DNA of 64,000 nt from an uncultured Lachnospiraceae bacterium (GTDB lineage Bacteria; Bacillota; Clostridia; Lachnospirales; Lachnospiraceae): NCBI GenBank assembly GCA_910578845.1, contig CAJTSL010000012.1, positions 22,993 through 86,992 on the forward strand. The letters are read 5' to 3'. Below, in pieces: positions 18,262 to 28,059 of this stretch. The notes under the pieces were generated by a model. It saw only the letters and a program-made list of their open reading frames with translations, did no database searches and was not told where the DNA came from. The position numbers and the translations under genes were made by a program. The first letter of the stretch is position 1, and each line of letters starts with the position of its first letter.

Positions 18262-18308
18262 GTTAGTTAATTGCGAAACTCCTATTTTTAAACCTGGTTT
18301 CATAATTT
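18262..18308 (-). repeat. Copy D of the dispersed inverted-repeat element (reverse orientation, degenerate)
   Basis: AGTTAATTGCGAAACTCC and the following AAACCTGGTTTCATAATT are the reverse complement of the pattern in copy E (30896-30941). It directly abuts a gene remnant at 18314. Confidence 0.55.
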
Positions 18309-18313
18309 TCAAA

Positions 18314-18418
18314 GAATTTATTCCACAGACCGGTTATGAGCAAACAGATGACACCGATTATGAAATATATTATGAAAAGGTGAAAGCGGCCTATTCTGTG
18401 AACTGTGGGTTCCGGTAA
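18314..18418 (+). pseudogene. C-terminal remnant of a GyrI-like effector-binding domain protein
   Basis: A 34-residue open stretch beginning EFIPQTGYEQTDDTDYEIYY and ending in a TAA resembles the C-terminus of GyrI-like/AraC effector-binding domains. No start or upstream part remains, and repeat copy D lies immediately upstream. The rest of the 18171-18583 gap contains only the promoter at 18493 and nothing else I can support. Confidence 0.4.
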
Positions 18419-18492
18419 AACAAGTTTCAAATGGATCAGATAATCCGTCATTTGCATAATTTCTTATAGGAGTGGCAGCATCCGTAGAATTG

Positions 18493-18501
18493 TGCTATAG
18501 T
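18493..18501 (+). promoter_or_regulatory. Extended -10 promoter of the lipoprotein gene
   Basis: TGC followed by TATAGT (18496-18501), 82 bp before the chosen start codon. Confidence 0.45.
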
Positions 18502-18583
18502 AAAATGTACAAATGGCAGTTGCGAAAAACAGGAGATTCGGGACACCATAGATGCTAAATTACTATGTAGAAGGTGAATGTGG

Positions 18584-19618
18584 ATGAGGAAGAAACAAAA
18601 AGCAGCAAAAGCCGGATTACTGGTAACATCCTGTATTGGCATGATTTTATCAGGTTGTGGGGCGGATGCGGGAACCAGCGAAGATGCCCAGGTACCGGAG
18701 CCTATCGTCTATGAGGTAGGAACGGACGCAGAGGTGAAAGGAACGTCTGAGGAAAGCGAGCCTGATAAGGCTGTCACGAATGAAACAGAGGAGGAGAGCC
18801 CGGCGCAGGCAGATGCTACAGGTTTATACGAACAGTTTTTAAGCAATAGCGCCTCGGTAACGATAAGCAGCGATTGTCCTTTGGAGGACTATATGACTCC
18901 GATTTTTGAGGCAGGAGATTCTTTCACATTGACCGAGTTAGGAGATTGTGTATCAGGATATTACCTGAATCCGGAATATACAGATAAAAAGTCGTACGAC
19001 GAAGTGCAGTATGCTTATGTGCCATGCCCGGACAGCGCAGATGAACAGAACCTGCTTGTGAAATTTGTCGGCCTTAATATCTATTCGCCGGATGATGAGA
19101 GTTATGCGGTATTTGTCATAACGCAAGATAACGGGCAGTTATATATATCGTACCTGTATGAGTGCTGGGCGAGGAGTGCGACGATGGCACATGCGAATGG
19201 CTTGCTAAGCGAATATGGCTCTCATGGCGCAGGAGCTCATTCTGTCGGCCTGTCGGCGATGCTCGCAAACGGAAAAAATACCCGCATTTATGGAGCGGAA
19301 GTTTTGATGGGTACCTGGACGAGCAGTGTGAATGAGACGATTTATCATGAAGTGTTTGATGAGAATACTATAACGAACTTAACGGTATCCATCTATCACA
19401 TCGGTGATAATGAGTATTATTGGTATGATATGAGCGATTGTGATGAAGACGACAAAGAGCGGTGCGAGACATATATTAGCAGATGTAGAGAAGAAGCAGG
19501 CATAAGCTTCGTGACGCAAGAGGAGATCCAGGCATTGATCAAGGCACGATGTCAGGAAATCGGCGTAGATTATAGCTTAACGGAACAAGAGCAAGAAGCA
19601 GTCTGGCAAAAACTGTAA
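18584..19618 (+). CDS. Lipoprotein of unknown function
   Basis: A 344-residue secreted lipoprotein with a signal ending in MILSGC. An acidic, low-complexity linker (about residues 25-75, rich in E, S, T and A) precedes a folded region containing YAVFVITQDNGQLYISYLYECWARSATMAHANG in two adjoining segments, with several Cys, Tyr and Trp. I do not recognise the domain. The ATG at 18584 has AAGGTG 8 nt upstream. The ATG at 18578 is too close to it. It lies just upstream of dapF on the same strand (16 bp gap), so it may be co-transcribed with dapF-dapL, but a functional link is not evident. Confidence 0.7.
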   Translation: MRKKQKAAKAGLLVTSCIGMILSGCGADAGTSEDAQVPEPIVYEVGTDAEVKGTSEESEPDKAVTNETEEESPAQADATGLYEQFLSNSASVTISSDCPLEDYMTPIFEAGDSFTLTELGDCVSGYYLNPEYTDKKSYDEVQYAYVPCPDSADEQNLLVKFVGLNIYSPDDESYAVFVITQDNGQLYISYLYECWARSATMAHANGLLSEYGSHGAGAHSVGLSAMLANGKNTRIYGAEVLMGTWTSSVNETIYHEVFDENTITNLTVSIYHIGDNEYYWYDMSDCDEDDKERCETYISRCREEAGISFVTQEEIQALIKARCQEIGVDYSLTEQEQEAVWQKL

Positions 19619-19634
19619 AGTTGGAGGGTCATTT

Positions 19635-20477
19635 ATGAAGTTTACGAAGATGCACGGATGTGGGAACGATTATATTTACATTAATGGATTCACGGAGCAG
19701 ATAGAGGCGGAGAAGAAACCTGGACTGGTGAGGAAGATCAGCGACAGGCATTTTGGGATTGGCGGCGACGGCGCTATTTTCATTAACCCGTCTAAGGAAG
19801 CGGATTTCGAGATGGAGATGTATAATGCAGATGGCAGCAGGGCGGAAATGTGTGGCAACGGAATCCGCTGTGTTGCGAAATATGTCTACGATAAGGGATT
19901 GACGGATAAAACCAATATCAGTATTATCAGCTATGGCCAGGTCAAATATCTTGAGCTCTTTTTAAAAGAGGGGAAAGTGGATACGGTAAGGGTCAATATG
20001 GGCGCGCCAGGGCTGCGCCCGGAGGAGATCCCGGTAGTTGCCGATAACTGTACGGACCGCGTTGTAGATGAGCCTATTGTCGTAGAAGGCAAAGAATATA
20101 AAATGACATGTGTGTCAATGGGGAACCCGCATGCGGTTGTTTTCGTAGAGGATGTAGAACATATGGCGATTGAGAAAATAGGGCCGTATTTTGAGAACCA
20201 TGAGCGATTCCCGAACCGTACCAATACGGAATTTGTCACGGTCTTAGACCGGAGCCATGTACAGATGCGCGTATGGGAGAGGGGAACGGGAGAGACATAC
20301 GCCTGCGGAACGGGATGCTGTGCTACGGTAACGGCATGTATCTTAAATGGTTTGACGGATGAGACAGTTACTGTTAAACTATTAGGTGGCGAAATTACAG
20401 TTACCTGGGACAGGGAAGCGAATCTCGTTTATATGACAGGGCCTGCGGAGACTGTTTTCGAGGGAGATCTTGTCTGA
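19635..20477 (+). CDS. dapF: Diaminopimelate epimerase
   Basis: Converts LL- to meso-diaminopimelate for lysine and peptidoglycan synthesis without a cofactor. The protein has 280 residues. Both catalytic cysteines are present: Cys73 in EMCGNGIRC and the second in TYACGTGCCAT near residue 222. The N-terminal KMHGCGNDYIYI is typical. GGAGG lies 8 nt before the ATG. It is followed 34 bp later by dapL, which produces its LL-DAP substrate. Confidence 0.97.
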   Translation: MKFTKMHGCGNDYIYINGFTEQIEAEKKPGLVRKISDRHFGIGGDGAIFINPSKEADFEMEMYNADGSRAEMCGNGIRCVAKYVYDKGLTDKTNISIISYGQVKYLELFLKEGKVDTVRVNMGAPGLRPEEIPVVADNCTDRVVDEPIVVEGKEYKMTCVSMGNPHAVVFVEDVEHMAIEKIGPYFENHERFPNRTNTEFVTVLDRSHVQMRVWERGTGETYACGTGCCATVTACILNGLTDETVTVKLLGGEITVTWDREANLVYMTGPAETVFEGDLV

Positions 20478-20511
20478 TGAGCATATGGCATAAGAATGGA
20501 GGAATATCGGT

Positions 20512-21726
20512 ATGGTTAAAGTGAACGACAATTATTTGAAGCTGCCCGGCAGTTATCTTTTCTCAACGATTGCGAAGAAGGTAAATGCCTATACTGCGGC
20601 AAATCCGGATAAGAAGATTATCCGTTTGGGCATAGGTGATGTGACGCAGCCTTTATCCCCGGCAGTCATCGGTGCGATGCACAAAGCAGTAGATGAGATG
20701 GCGGATGCAAAGACGTTCCATGGGTATGCGCCGGATTTGGGATATGAGTTTCTGAGGACGGCGATAGCGGATAACGACTATAAGGCTAGAGGCTGCCAGA
20801 TTGAAGCGGATGAGATTTTCGTTTCTGACGGCGCGAAATGTGATTCAGGGAATATCCAGGAAATCTTTAGCATAGACAATAAAATTGCGGTCTGCGATCC
20901 GGTCTATCCCGTTTATGTGGATACGAATGTCATGGCGGGCAGGACAGGTTCTTATGATGAGAAGACGGGCAATTGGAGCGATGTTATTTATATGCCCTGC
21001 CTTGCAGAGAATGGGTTTGCGCCAGAGCTGCCAAAGGAAGTGCCGGACTTGATTTACCTATGCTTCCCGAACAATCCGACAGGCTCTACGGTGACGAAAG
21101 CGCAGCTACAGGAATGGGTCGATTATGCGAATAAGAATGGCTGCGTCATTATTTATGATGCGGCTTATGAAGCATATATTTCGGAAGATGATGTACCGCA
21201 TACGATTTTCGAATGCGAAGGGGCGAGAACTTGCGCGATAGAGCTTCGCTCTTTCTCCAAAAATGCCGGATTTACTGGCGTACGGCTAGGTTTTACAGTC
21301 ATTCCGAAAGAGTTAAAAGTAGGAGATGTATCGTTGCATGCGCTCTGGGCTAGGAGACATGGCACGAAATACAACGGTGCGCCGTATATTATCCAGCGTG
21401 CCGGAGAAGCCGTATATAGCGAGGCCGGAAAGAAAGAGACTAAAGAGCTGGTTGCTTATTATATGAAGAATGCAAGTTATATCTTAAACGGCCTCAAATC
21501 TGCCGGCTATACCGTTTCCGGTGGTGTGAATGCGCCTTATATCTGGCTGAAAGCGCCGAAGGGCATGACGAGCTGGGAATTTTTCGATTATCTGTTAGAG
21601 AATGCCAATGTAGTGGGCACGCCGGGTTCCGGATTTGGGCCTAGCGGCGAGACCTATTTCAGGCTGACGGCATTTGGAAGTTATGAGAATACCGTGGAAG
21701 CGGTTGACCGTCTGGCGAAATTGTAG
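20512..21726 (+). CDS. dapL: LL-diaminopimelate aminotransferase
   Basis: Makes LL-diaminopimelate directly from tetrahydrodipicolinate and glutamate, bypassing the acylated intermediates of the DapD/E route. The 404-residue, PLP-dependent class I/II aminotransferase shows [12 protein letters not shown] near residue 42, the [12 protein letters not shown] segment, the FPNNPTGS motif, and the PLP lysine in [15 protein letters not shown]. Its position directly after dapF makes a compact DAP-forming pair. A terminator follows at 21767. Confidence 0.97.
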   Translation: MVKVNDNYLKLPGSYLFSTIAKKVNAYTAANPDKKIIRLGIGDVTQPLSPAVIGAMHKAVDEMADAKTFHGYAPDLGYEFLRTAIADNDYKARGCQIEADEIFVSDGAKCDSGNIQEIFSIDNKIAVCDPVYPVYVDTNVMAGRTGSYDEKTGNWSDVIYMPCLAENGFAPELPKEVPDLIYLCFPNNPTGSTVTKAQLQEWVDYANKNGCVIIYDAAYEAYISEDDVPHTIFECEGARTCAIELRSFSKNAGFTGVRLGFTVIPKELKVGDVSLHALWARRHGTKYNGAPYIIQRAGEAVYSEAGKKETKELVAYYMKNASYILNGLKSAGYTVSGGVNAPYIWLKAPKGMTSWEFFDYLLENANVVGTPGSGFGPSGETYFRLTAFGSYENTVEAVDRLAKL

Positions 21727-21766
21727 AAGGGCAGACGATGAAGCGGCAAAGGATTTAGATAATTAT

Positions 21767-21807
21767 AAAAAGTATTCTTGTCTGTAAAGGGATAGGAATA
21801 CTTTTTT
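21767..21807 (+). terminator. Terminator after dapF-dapL
   Basis: AAAAAGTATTC (21767-21777) pairs with GAATACTTTTTT (21796-21807), an 11-bp stem ending in a T run. Confidence 0.8.
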
Positions 21808-21909
21808 ATATCATAAGAACTTACGCAGCCGCGTAGCAAGGAGGCAGTAAGGATCATGGAGTAATGCCGGGAGCGCAGGCTGCTAATGATACGGGGGAAA
21901 GGAAAAGAG

Positions 21910-22470
21910 ATGACGGACGCACAGTTTGAATGTGCCATGGCGAGGATCAGGCGCGGGGACAAGCAGGGCCTTCAGGAGATTTACGAGGCTTATATCGGGT
22001 TAATTTATGCGATTGTCAAAGACGTCCTGAAAAGCAAAGAGAACGCGGAAGATGTGACAAGCGATTTTTTCATAAAGCTATGGGATAAAGCCGATGCCTA
22101 TCAAGGCGGAAGAGGGCATAGGGCGTGGATGACGACAATAGCCAGGAATATGGCGATAGATTATCTGAGAAAATATGGGAAAGAAGAAGCCAGGGAGATA
22201 GTAGAAGAAATAGAGAAACCGGAGGCTTATGTGCAGGAGGCAGACTGGGGGAACCCGGTGGAGCAGGAAGTGCTGGCGGGTGTTTCGATTACGGAAGCGC
22301 TTTCCCGGCTGAAAGAAAATGAGCGGCAGATCATGAATATGAAGATATTAGGAGATATGACTTTCCAAGAAATTGCAGAGTCGCTAAAGGTGCCGCTTGG
22401 CACTGTGACATGGAGATATCAAAGTGCAGTCAAGAAATTAAGGAGGTGCGGTTATGGAACGGGATTTTGA
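21910..22470 (+). CDS. ECF-type RNA polymerase sigma factor
   Basis: A 186-residue sigma factor with region 2 (EIYEAYIGLIYAIVKDVLKS, NAEDVTSDFFIKLW, AWMTTIARNMAIDYLRK) and region 4 (EALSRLKENERQIMNMKILG, TFQEIAESLKVPLGTVTWRY). The ATG at 21910 is preferred because AAAGGAAAAGAG directly precedes it. The in-frame ATG at 21886 has no ribosome site. The stop overlaps the next gene, which encodes a single-pass membrane protein that is its likely anti-sigma factor. The signal sensed is unknown. Confidence 0.92.
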   Translation: MTDAQFECAMARIRRGDKQGLQEIYEAYIGLIYAIVKDVLKSKENAEDVTSDFFIKLWDKADAYQGGRGHRAWMTTIARNMAIDYLRKYGKEEAREIVEEIEKPEAYVQEADWGNPVEQEVLAGVSITEALSRLKENERQIMNMKILGDMTFQEIAESLKVPLGTVTWRYQSAVKKLRRCGYGTGF

Positions 22471-23449
22471 ATCGGAATTTAGAGAATTAAAACAAAGCGA
22501 AATACCGGATTTATGGAACCGGATCGAAGCAGCGCTCCCTGAGAAAAAAGCAACTGCAACATCTCCTGTAGAAGAAGCAACCGCCGTATCTCCTATGGGA
22601 AGAACAATCGCCACATCACCTACGGATAAAATAACCGCCGTGTCTCCTGCGGAAAAAGCGACAGCCATGTCACTGACAGAAAAAGCACCCCCCGGGATTC
22701 CTGGGAAAAGAAAACAGTATGCCCCTAAGAAAAAGGCTTCATGGGGGAATTGGGGAATACTTGCTGCGGCATGCCTGTGCGTGATGGTCATATTCCCGGC
22801 GGTCATGATGGGATTGACAAGCGGAACCAAAAGCGGCGGTTCTGATATGATGTCATCGGCAGATACTGACAAAGCAGAGATGGAAGATGCTTCCGCTGAT
22901 GTGTGGGAAGCAGCGGATGCGGATGAAGCGACGGGATCAGAAGAAGCCGCTGCCGGAAGTGAGGATGCCTCACCAGATACAGAGAGCGTCTATCCGGTGG
23001 ATGAGACAGACGGAGTAGATGAGACAGACGGAGTAAATGGGACAGATGAAGCGGATGAGAAGACGGATAATGGCCTGGATGGGAGCGGGAATTTTGATAA
23101 AGCGCCTGTACTTGTAGATGGACAGATCCTAGAGGATGTGGTGGTGAAGATCCTTAGCGCAGACGATATAGAGGGCGATGGCATTTACAAAGCGAGCGTG
23201 GAACAGGAGGACATCGGAGGCGTTCTGGGACGCGAAACGCAGATTGTGCTAATTTGCAATGAGGAAAGCCAATATGCTTTTCCACGTGGTGCAAGGGAGA
23301 GCCTGGCACTGAAAAAAGGAGAAAGTTATGTTGTGACATTGCAGTATGAAGAATCTTATATAATGGAAGAAGATGCGAATGGCGTAGAAGATGGGCAAAG
23401 GGAAGGCATTTTAATGTTTTTCGTATTGGATGCCGCCCTGTTTGATTGA
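22454..23449 (+). CDS. Probable anti-sigma factor, single-pass membrane protein with internal repeats
   Basis: A 331-residue protein that overlaps the sigma gene by 17 bp, with AGGAGG at 22440-22445. The N-terminal cytosolic part begins ERDFESEFRELKQSEIPDLW, followed by a repeat of about 10 residues (variants of TAVSPxEKA, about residues 34-75), a transmembrane helix (WGILAAACLCVMVIFPAVM, about 97-117), an acidic linker containing two DETDGV repeats, and a folded outer domain (about 215-331). Position and topology support an anti-sigma role. No zinc-binding HCC motif is seen. The repeats should vary in number between strains. Confidence 0.7.
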   Translation: MERDFESEFRELKQSEIPDLWNRIEAALPEKKATATSPVEEATAVSPMGRTIATSPTDKITAVSPAEKATAMSLTEKAPPGIPGKRKQYAPKKKASWGNWGILAAACLCVMVIFPAVMMGLTSGTKSGGSDMMSSADTDKAEMEDASADVWEAADADEATGSEEAAAGSEDASPDTESVYPVDETDGVDETDGVNGTDEADEKTDNGLDGSGNFDKAPVLVDGQILEDVVVKILSADDIEGDGIYKASVEQEDIGGVLGRETQIVLICNEESQYAFPRGARESLALKKGESYVVTLQYEESYIMEEDANGVEDGQREGILMFFVLDAALFD

Positions 23450-23485
23450 TCATGTCTATGAAATAAAGAAAGGAGCAGGAAGCGT

Positions 23486-24352
23486 ATGATGGATTTGCAC
23501 ATGCATAGCAGATACAGTGATGACGGACAGTTTACCCCATCTGAATTGGTAGGGAAATGTGCGGAAAAAGGGATTCGCATGATGTCTGTCACTGACCATA
23601 ATTGTGCGAAAGCAAATGAAGAAGCAATGAAGGCTGCAAAGGAAAAAGGGATCACCTATATTCCAGGCATTGAAATTGACTGTACTTATAAAGACACTAA
23701 TTTTCATGTGCTTGGATATGGCATTGACTTTTGGAGCAGCGATTTTGAAAAGATCGAGAAGAATATAGACAGTCAGAGTTTTGAAGCTTCCCTTGTCAGG
23801 CTTGCTAAAACGCAGGCATTAGGTTTTGAACAGATCACAGAGGAGGATATGTGGGTGCTGTCGAAGAACAATTATTGGCAACGGAGCTGGTCAGGCGAAA
23901 TGTTTGCGGAGGTTTTGCTGGCTATGCCGGAATATGCGGCGCACCCCATTTTAAAGCCTTATCGTCCCGGAGGGGAGAGGAGTGATAATCCATATGTGAA
24001 TTTTTATTGGGATTATTATTCGCAGGGAAAGCCGTGCTATGCTAAAATCGACTACCCGGCAATGGAAGAAATCATTGATATGCTTCACCACAATCATGGT
24101 GTGGCTGTCATTGCACATCCCGGCGTGAACCTTAAAGGGAAAGAATTTCTGCTGGATGATATTTTAAATCTTGGGATTGATGGGATAGAAGCGTATAGCA
24201 GTTACCATAGTCCGGCACAGGCGGGATATTATGATCAGGTTGCGCAGGAGAAAAAGATCTTCGTCACTTGCGGAAGTGACTATCATGGGAAAACCAAGCC
24301 GTCTATCGGGATTGGGCAGCATGGGAAGCCGGAAAAAGAAGAAGATAAATAA
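23486..24352 (+). CDS. PHP-domain phosphoesterase
   Basis: A 288-residue metal-dependent phosphoesterase of the PHP superfamily, similar to the YciV/TrpH group that hydrolyses nucleoside 3',5'-bisphosphates or oligoribonucleotides. Metal ligands are visible in MDLHMHSRYSDD, SVTDHN, PGIEIDC, VAVIAHPG and TCGSDYHG. The usual insertion of helices fills residues 85-190. Two ATGs (23486, 23489) follow AAAGGAGCAGGAAGC. Gene neighbours give no further clue to the substrate. Confidence 0.88.
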   Translation: MMDLHMHSRYSDDGQFTPSELVGKCAEKGIRMMSVTDHNCAKANEEAMKAAKEKGITYIPGIEIDCTYKDTNFHVLGYGIDFWSSDFEKIEKNIDSQSFEASLVRLAKTQALGFEQITEEDMWVLSKNNYWQRSWSGEMFAEVLLAMPEYAAHPILKPYRPGGERSDNPYVNFYWDYYSQGKPCYAKIDYPAMEEIIDMLHHNHGVAVIAHPGVNLKGKEFLLDDILNLGIDGIEAYSSYHSPAQAGYYDQVAQEKKIFVTCGSDYHGKTKPSIGIGQHGKPEKEEDK

Positions 24353-24509
24353 AAATTTTCCAAAAAACCCATAAAAATATATTTCCTTATCCGTATCTAT
24401 AATATAAGGCAAATTCGAAGAATGATCGAGTCACCGTAAGCATGTTGGCGGCATTGATGGACTGAGGGCAATGTCAGACATGTGGTAGGGGACAGAATGG
24501 AGGCTTGTT

Positions 24510-26258
24510 ATGAGAGAGGGTAAGAAAAGAGATAAGAAGAATGTGACACGCAGAGGGATGATTTGGGGAAAACAAACGGCAGGGAGACTGGCGGTAGCTA
24601 TGGCGGCGATGATGGCCCTGGCAGGATGCGGCAGCGTAGGGGGAACAAAGAGTGGGTCGTCGGATATGGTAGCGACAGAGAATGCCTCAGAAGAATGGAA
24701 GGCGGAGGGCAATGCAGAATGGGATGCGGCTCCTGCTACGGAAGAAAGCACGGCATACGGATATGATGATAGCTGGGGGCCGGATGGATGTTATGATTAT
24801 GTGGATGAGCCGGAGACAAGATGTGAGCCATGGACGGAATATGGGCCTGACATAACGGACATGGAAGAATACCGTGAGATAACGGAAATGGGTTTTGTGC
24901 CTGCAAATGTAAATCCGCTTTCTACTTTTTCCGCAGACGTCGATACGGCTTCTTATAGTAATCTGCGCAGAATGATAGAAGATGGCTACCGTCTGGAAGA
25001 TATACCCGACGGCGCTGTCAGAATAGAAGAGTTGCTGAATTATTTTGATTATGATTATGTGCGCCCGCAGAAAGGTGAACCGTTTGGCGTCACGATGCAG
25101 ATCGCGGATTGCCCATGGAATGAGAACAGTAAAATCGCCATGATCGGATTAAAGACAAGGGACATTGATTTCTCCGAAGCAAAGGATTCGAATCTTGTAT
25201 TCCTGCTCGATGTGTCCGGTTCGATGGATTCACAGGATAAGCTGCCGCTATTGCAAAAGTCGTTCTCTATGCTGGCAGAAAATCTGACAGATAAAGATAC
25301 GGTTTCTATTGTCGTATACGCCGGGGAAGACAGGGTAGTCCTAGAGGGGGCAAACGGATCAGAGCGAAAGAAAATCGTAGATGCGTTAAACAGCTTAGAG
25401 GCAGGCGGCTCTACAGCCGGAAGCGATGGGATAATCACGGCATATCAGATTGCAGAGAAATATTTTATTGAAGGCGGTAATAACCGTGTGATTCTGGCGA
25501 CGGACGGGGATTTGAACGTTGGTCTGACGACGGAAGAAGAACTCGAAGAACTGATCAGTGAGAAGAAACGTTCTGGCGTCTATCTGTCTGTACTTGGCTT
25601 CGGGACATGGAATATCAAAGACAATAAAATGGAGACGCTTGCTGATAAAGGCAATGGCAATTATGCTTATATTGATTCCGTTACAGAGGCGAAGAAGGTC
25701 CTGGTGGAAGAAATGGGCGCGACTTTAGTGACTGTAGCGGACGATGTTAAGTTCCAGGTGGAATTCAACCCGGAAGTCGTAGCGGGCTATCGTCTCATTG
25801 GCTATGAGAACAGACAGCTTGCCGAGCAGGATTTTGCGGATGATACGAAAGATGCAGGCGAAATCGGTGCAGGGCATACGGTTACAGTTTTATATGAGAT
25901 CGTGACTACGGACACAAAGACAACTTATGCCGGTACTTCTTTAAAATATGGGAAAGAAAAAGAATTGCCCGATGAGGAGTGGTTCACCGTCAATATCCGA
26001 TACAAAGAACCGGGAGAAAAAGAAAGCTGCTTGCTTTCCTATCCGGCTGACATTGCGAAATATACTAAGGATCCGGGGCAGGATATGCAGTTTGCAATGG
26101 CAGTGGCAGAATTTGGCCTGGTCGTAAATGACAGTGATTACAAAGGGGATGCAACAATCCTTACCGTGATCGACAGGCTAAAAGCCATAGATACCAAAGC
26201 GGATGAATATAGAGATGAATTCTGTTATCTGGTGAGAAGGCTTCAGAGAAATGAGTAA
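24510..26258 (+). CDS. von Willebrand factor type A domain lipoprotein (YfbK-like)
   Basis: A 582-residue lipoprotein: the signal ends in MMALAGC, and an acidic Tyr/Trp-rich linker follows to about residue 130. The family N-terminal segment NPLSTFSADVDTASYSNLRR precedes a vWA domain with an intact MIDAS (VFLLDVSGSMDS, then the ATDGDLNVG segment). The C-terminal part matches the DUF3520 region of YfbK-like proteins. Such proteins bind divalent metal ions and act in adhesion or envelope assembly. The role here is unknown. GGAGG stands 9 nt before the ATG. Confidence 0.88.
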   Translation: MREGKKRDKKNVTRRGMIWGKQTAGRLAVAMAAMMALAGCGSVGGTKSGSSDMVATENASEEWKAEGNAEWDAAPATEESTAYGYDDSWGPDGCYDYVDEPETRCEPWTEYGPDITDMEEYREITEMGFVPANVNPLSTFSADVDTASYSNLRRMIEDGYRLEDIPDGAVRIEELLNYFDYDYVRPQKGEPFGVTMQIADCPWNENSKIAMIGLKTRDIDFSEAKDSNLVFLLDVSGSMDSQDKLPLLQKSFSMLAENLTDKDTVSIVVYAGEDRVVLEGANGSERKKIVDALNSLEAGGSTAGSDGIITAYQIAEKYFIEGGNNRVILATDGDLNVGLTTEEELEELISEKKRSGVYLSVLGFGTWNIKDNKMETLADKGNGNYAYIDSVTEAKKVLVEEMGATLVTVADDVKFQVEFNPEVVAGYRLIGYENRQLAEQDFADDTKDAGEIGAGHTVTVLYEIVTTDTKTTYAGTSLKYGKEKELPDEEWFTVNIRYKEPGEKESCLLSYPADIAKYTKDPGQDMQFAMAVAEFGLVVNDSDYKGDATILTVIDRLKAIDTKADEYRDEFCYLVRRLQRNE

Positions 26259-26317
26259 GTTAAGAAGACGTGGCATGAGGTCCAGATAGCAGAGACAAAT
26301 ACAAAAGATAATTTGAC

Positions 26318-26346
26318 TTGCTATTTTCGGGAATATCCAATACAAT
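26318..26346 (+). promoter_or_regulatory. Promoter of the DUF5684 gene
   Basis: TTGCTA (26318-26323) and TACAAT (26341-26346) are 17 bp apart, about 48 bp before the start codon. Confidence 0.5.
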
Positions 26347-26393
26347 AAATATGATATATATAAATACATAAGTTTTCTTGAGGAGGAAGAGAA

Positions 26394-26780
26394 ATGAGTT
26401 CATCAGAGGTTGCTGCTACAGCAGCGGTAGGGGCATTTGCCCTAGTTTACATGCTTTTTGTGTTTGCGCTTTTAATAGTCGAACTGATTGGCATGTGGAA
26501 GGTTTTTGTAAAGGCGGGTAAGCCAGGATGGGCAGCGATTGTGCCGTTTTACAATCTTTATTGCCTGTTTGAGATGTCATTTGGCAATGGCTGGCTGTTC
26601 TTATTGGTGTTTGTGCCATGTGCGAACTTTATCATAATGATTATGCATAGCTTTAAGCTGGCGCAGGCATTTGGTAAAGAAATGGCATTCGGTATCGGGT
26701 TGTTGTTCTTAAATCCTATTTTCATGATGATTCTTGGATTTGGCGATGCACAGTTTGTTGGGCCGGACAATAATAGATAG
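26394..26780 (+). CDS. DUF5684-type small membrane protein
   Basis: A 128-residue protein with three to four hydrophobic helices. The motif WKVFVKAGKPGWAAIVPFYN is diagnostic of the DUF5684 group, small integral membrane proteins common in Firmicutes and Bacteroidetes. AGGAGG precedes the ATG. Function is unknown. A strong terminator follows at 26807. Confidence 0.85.
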   Translation: MSSSEVAATAAVGAFALVYMLFVFALLIVELIGMWKVFVKAGKPGWAAIVPFYNLYCLFEMSFGNGWLFLLVFVPCANFIIMIMHSFKLAQAFGKEMAFGIGLLFLNPIFMMILGFGDAQFVGPDNNR

Positions 26781-26806
26781 TATTTTATCCAAGCAGTATG
26801 TAATTT

Positions 26807-26836
26807 AAGGGGCGCATTTTCATGCGCCCTTATTTT
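26807..26836 (+). terminator. Terminator after the DUF5684 gene
   Basis: AAGGGGCGCAT (26807-26817) and ATGCGCCCTT (26822-26831) form a GC-rich stem with a TTTC loop, followed by ATTTT. Confidence 0.85.
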
Positions 26837-26903
26837 GTCAGTACAAAGAGCTTTCCGATAAAGCGGTTGCAGGGAAGCGGCATAAAAGAAAGGTGGTTTT
26901 GAT

Positions 26904-27923
26904 ATGACGGAAACGGACAAAACAAAGAAGCAGCTTATGATCTTTGTGCTTGTGACATATGGAGCGGCTTATCTGATGGGCATTTTAATGTGGTACGGAA
27001 GCACGATGCAGGTGGAGCTGAGCATTTTTCCCGCTACCCAGATGTTATACCCGGCGGCAGGGGTGATGCTGGCTTATTTGTTAACGAAATGGGAAGATAG
27101 TTTGCTTCCGAAATGGTTTTATCTGTGTTTCTTGCTCATAACGTTGTTGATGATATTGTTTTCGATATTGTCTCTTGTGGTGCCAGGGCAGGAATTAAAG
27201 CCTAATGGGATGGAGGTTTCTATATGGCGTGATCTCTCCGGTGGAGTGGCCGTTGGCGGGAGCATTTTCTGCTGGATTGCTTTGTTGATAGCGGGAAAAG
27301 AGCGAAGAACGGCTTACGGTCTCAGATGGAAATGTGGGAAAACTTCTTTGTTGTGTATACTTCTTTTCTTCGTGCTATATTTGGTTCGGACAGTCGTTGC
27401 CTATGCGGTAAGTGGCCAGATGGAAATGTTGCGCACCATATTGTCAAGTTCGATGAATTGGAGTTATATCATTGTCATGCCGATAGGCTTTTTCTTAACT
27501 TTTGTAACGTTCTTCGGAGAAGAATACGGATGGCGATACTACTTACAGCCGATTCTACAGAAACGGTTCGGTATGAAGGGCGGTGTTCTGCTTCTTGGTG
27601 TGGCTTGGGGATTGTGGCATATTTTCCTAGACTTTTTCTATTATATGCCAAGCGGTCCCGTAGCGGTTATCGCACAAGTAATAAATTGTGTTTTTCTCAG
27701 TATTTTCTTTGCCTGGACGTATCTGAAAACTGATAATGTCTGGGTTCCCGCCATCATGCATTTTATGAACAATTCACTGTCGTGGATGATGGTTGGCCAT
27801 TATTCGCAGAAGGTGTTAGAGAACCAACAAGCAGACTGGGGGATGGTGTTGGAAACCTTGTTCTTGAACGGTGTGGTTTTTGGATTTTTCCTGTTGTCGA
27901 AAGAATTTCGGAAGAAGGATTAA
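26904..27923 (+). CDS. CPBP-family intramembrane glutamic endopeptidase
   Basis: A 339-residue multi-pass membrane protein with about eight helices. The Abi/CPBP catalytic motifs are present: EEYGWRYYL (motif 1, near residue 209), GLWHIFLDFF (motif 2 histidine) and IMHFMNNS (motif 3). These proteases process prenylated or bacteriocin-related substrates or give immunity, but many have unknown targets. The gene stands alone, with AAGGTGG before the ATG. Confidence 0.88.
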   Translation: MTETDKTKKQLMIFVLVTYGAAYLMGILMWYGSTMQVELSIFPATQMLYPAAGVMLAYLLTKWEDSLLPKWFYLCFLLITLLMILFSILSLVVPGQELKPNGMEVSIWRDLSGGVAVGGSIFCWIALLIAGKERRTAYGLRWKCGKTSLLCILLFFVLYLVRTVVAYAVSGQMEMLRTILSSSMNWSYIIVMPIGFFLTFVTFFGEEYGWRYYLQPILQKRFGMKGGVLLLGVAWGLWHIFLDFFYYMPSGPVAVIAQVINCVFLSIFFAWTYLKTDNVWVPAIMHFMNNSLSWMMVGHYSQKVLENQQADWGMVLETLFLNGVVFGFFLLSKEFRKKD

Positions 27924-28035
27924 GAACATAAAGGATGAAGCAGATAAAGGATGAAAGATGAAGAATGAAGCAGACAAAGGATGAAAAATATGAAGGACGA
28001 AGCACTCGGAGAATGTCATAGATCTAACATTCTCC
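27922..28035 (+). other. Short GATGAA-rich repeats and a hairpin between convergent genes
   Basis: Three to four loose copies of an AAAGGATGAAGCAGA-like unit (27937-27990) are followed by the hairpin GGAGAATGT...ACATTCTCC (28008-28035). The hairpin lacks a T run on either strand but lies between convergent genes, where it may help stop transcription. Confidence 0.5.
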
Positions 28036-28059
28036 AATTGCCGGAAGTAACTTGCCATA

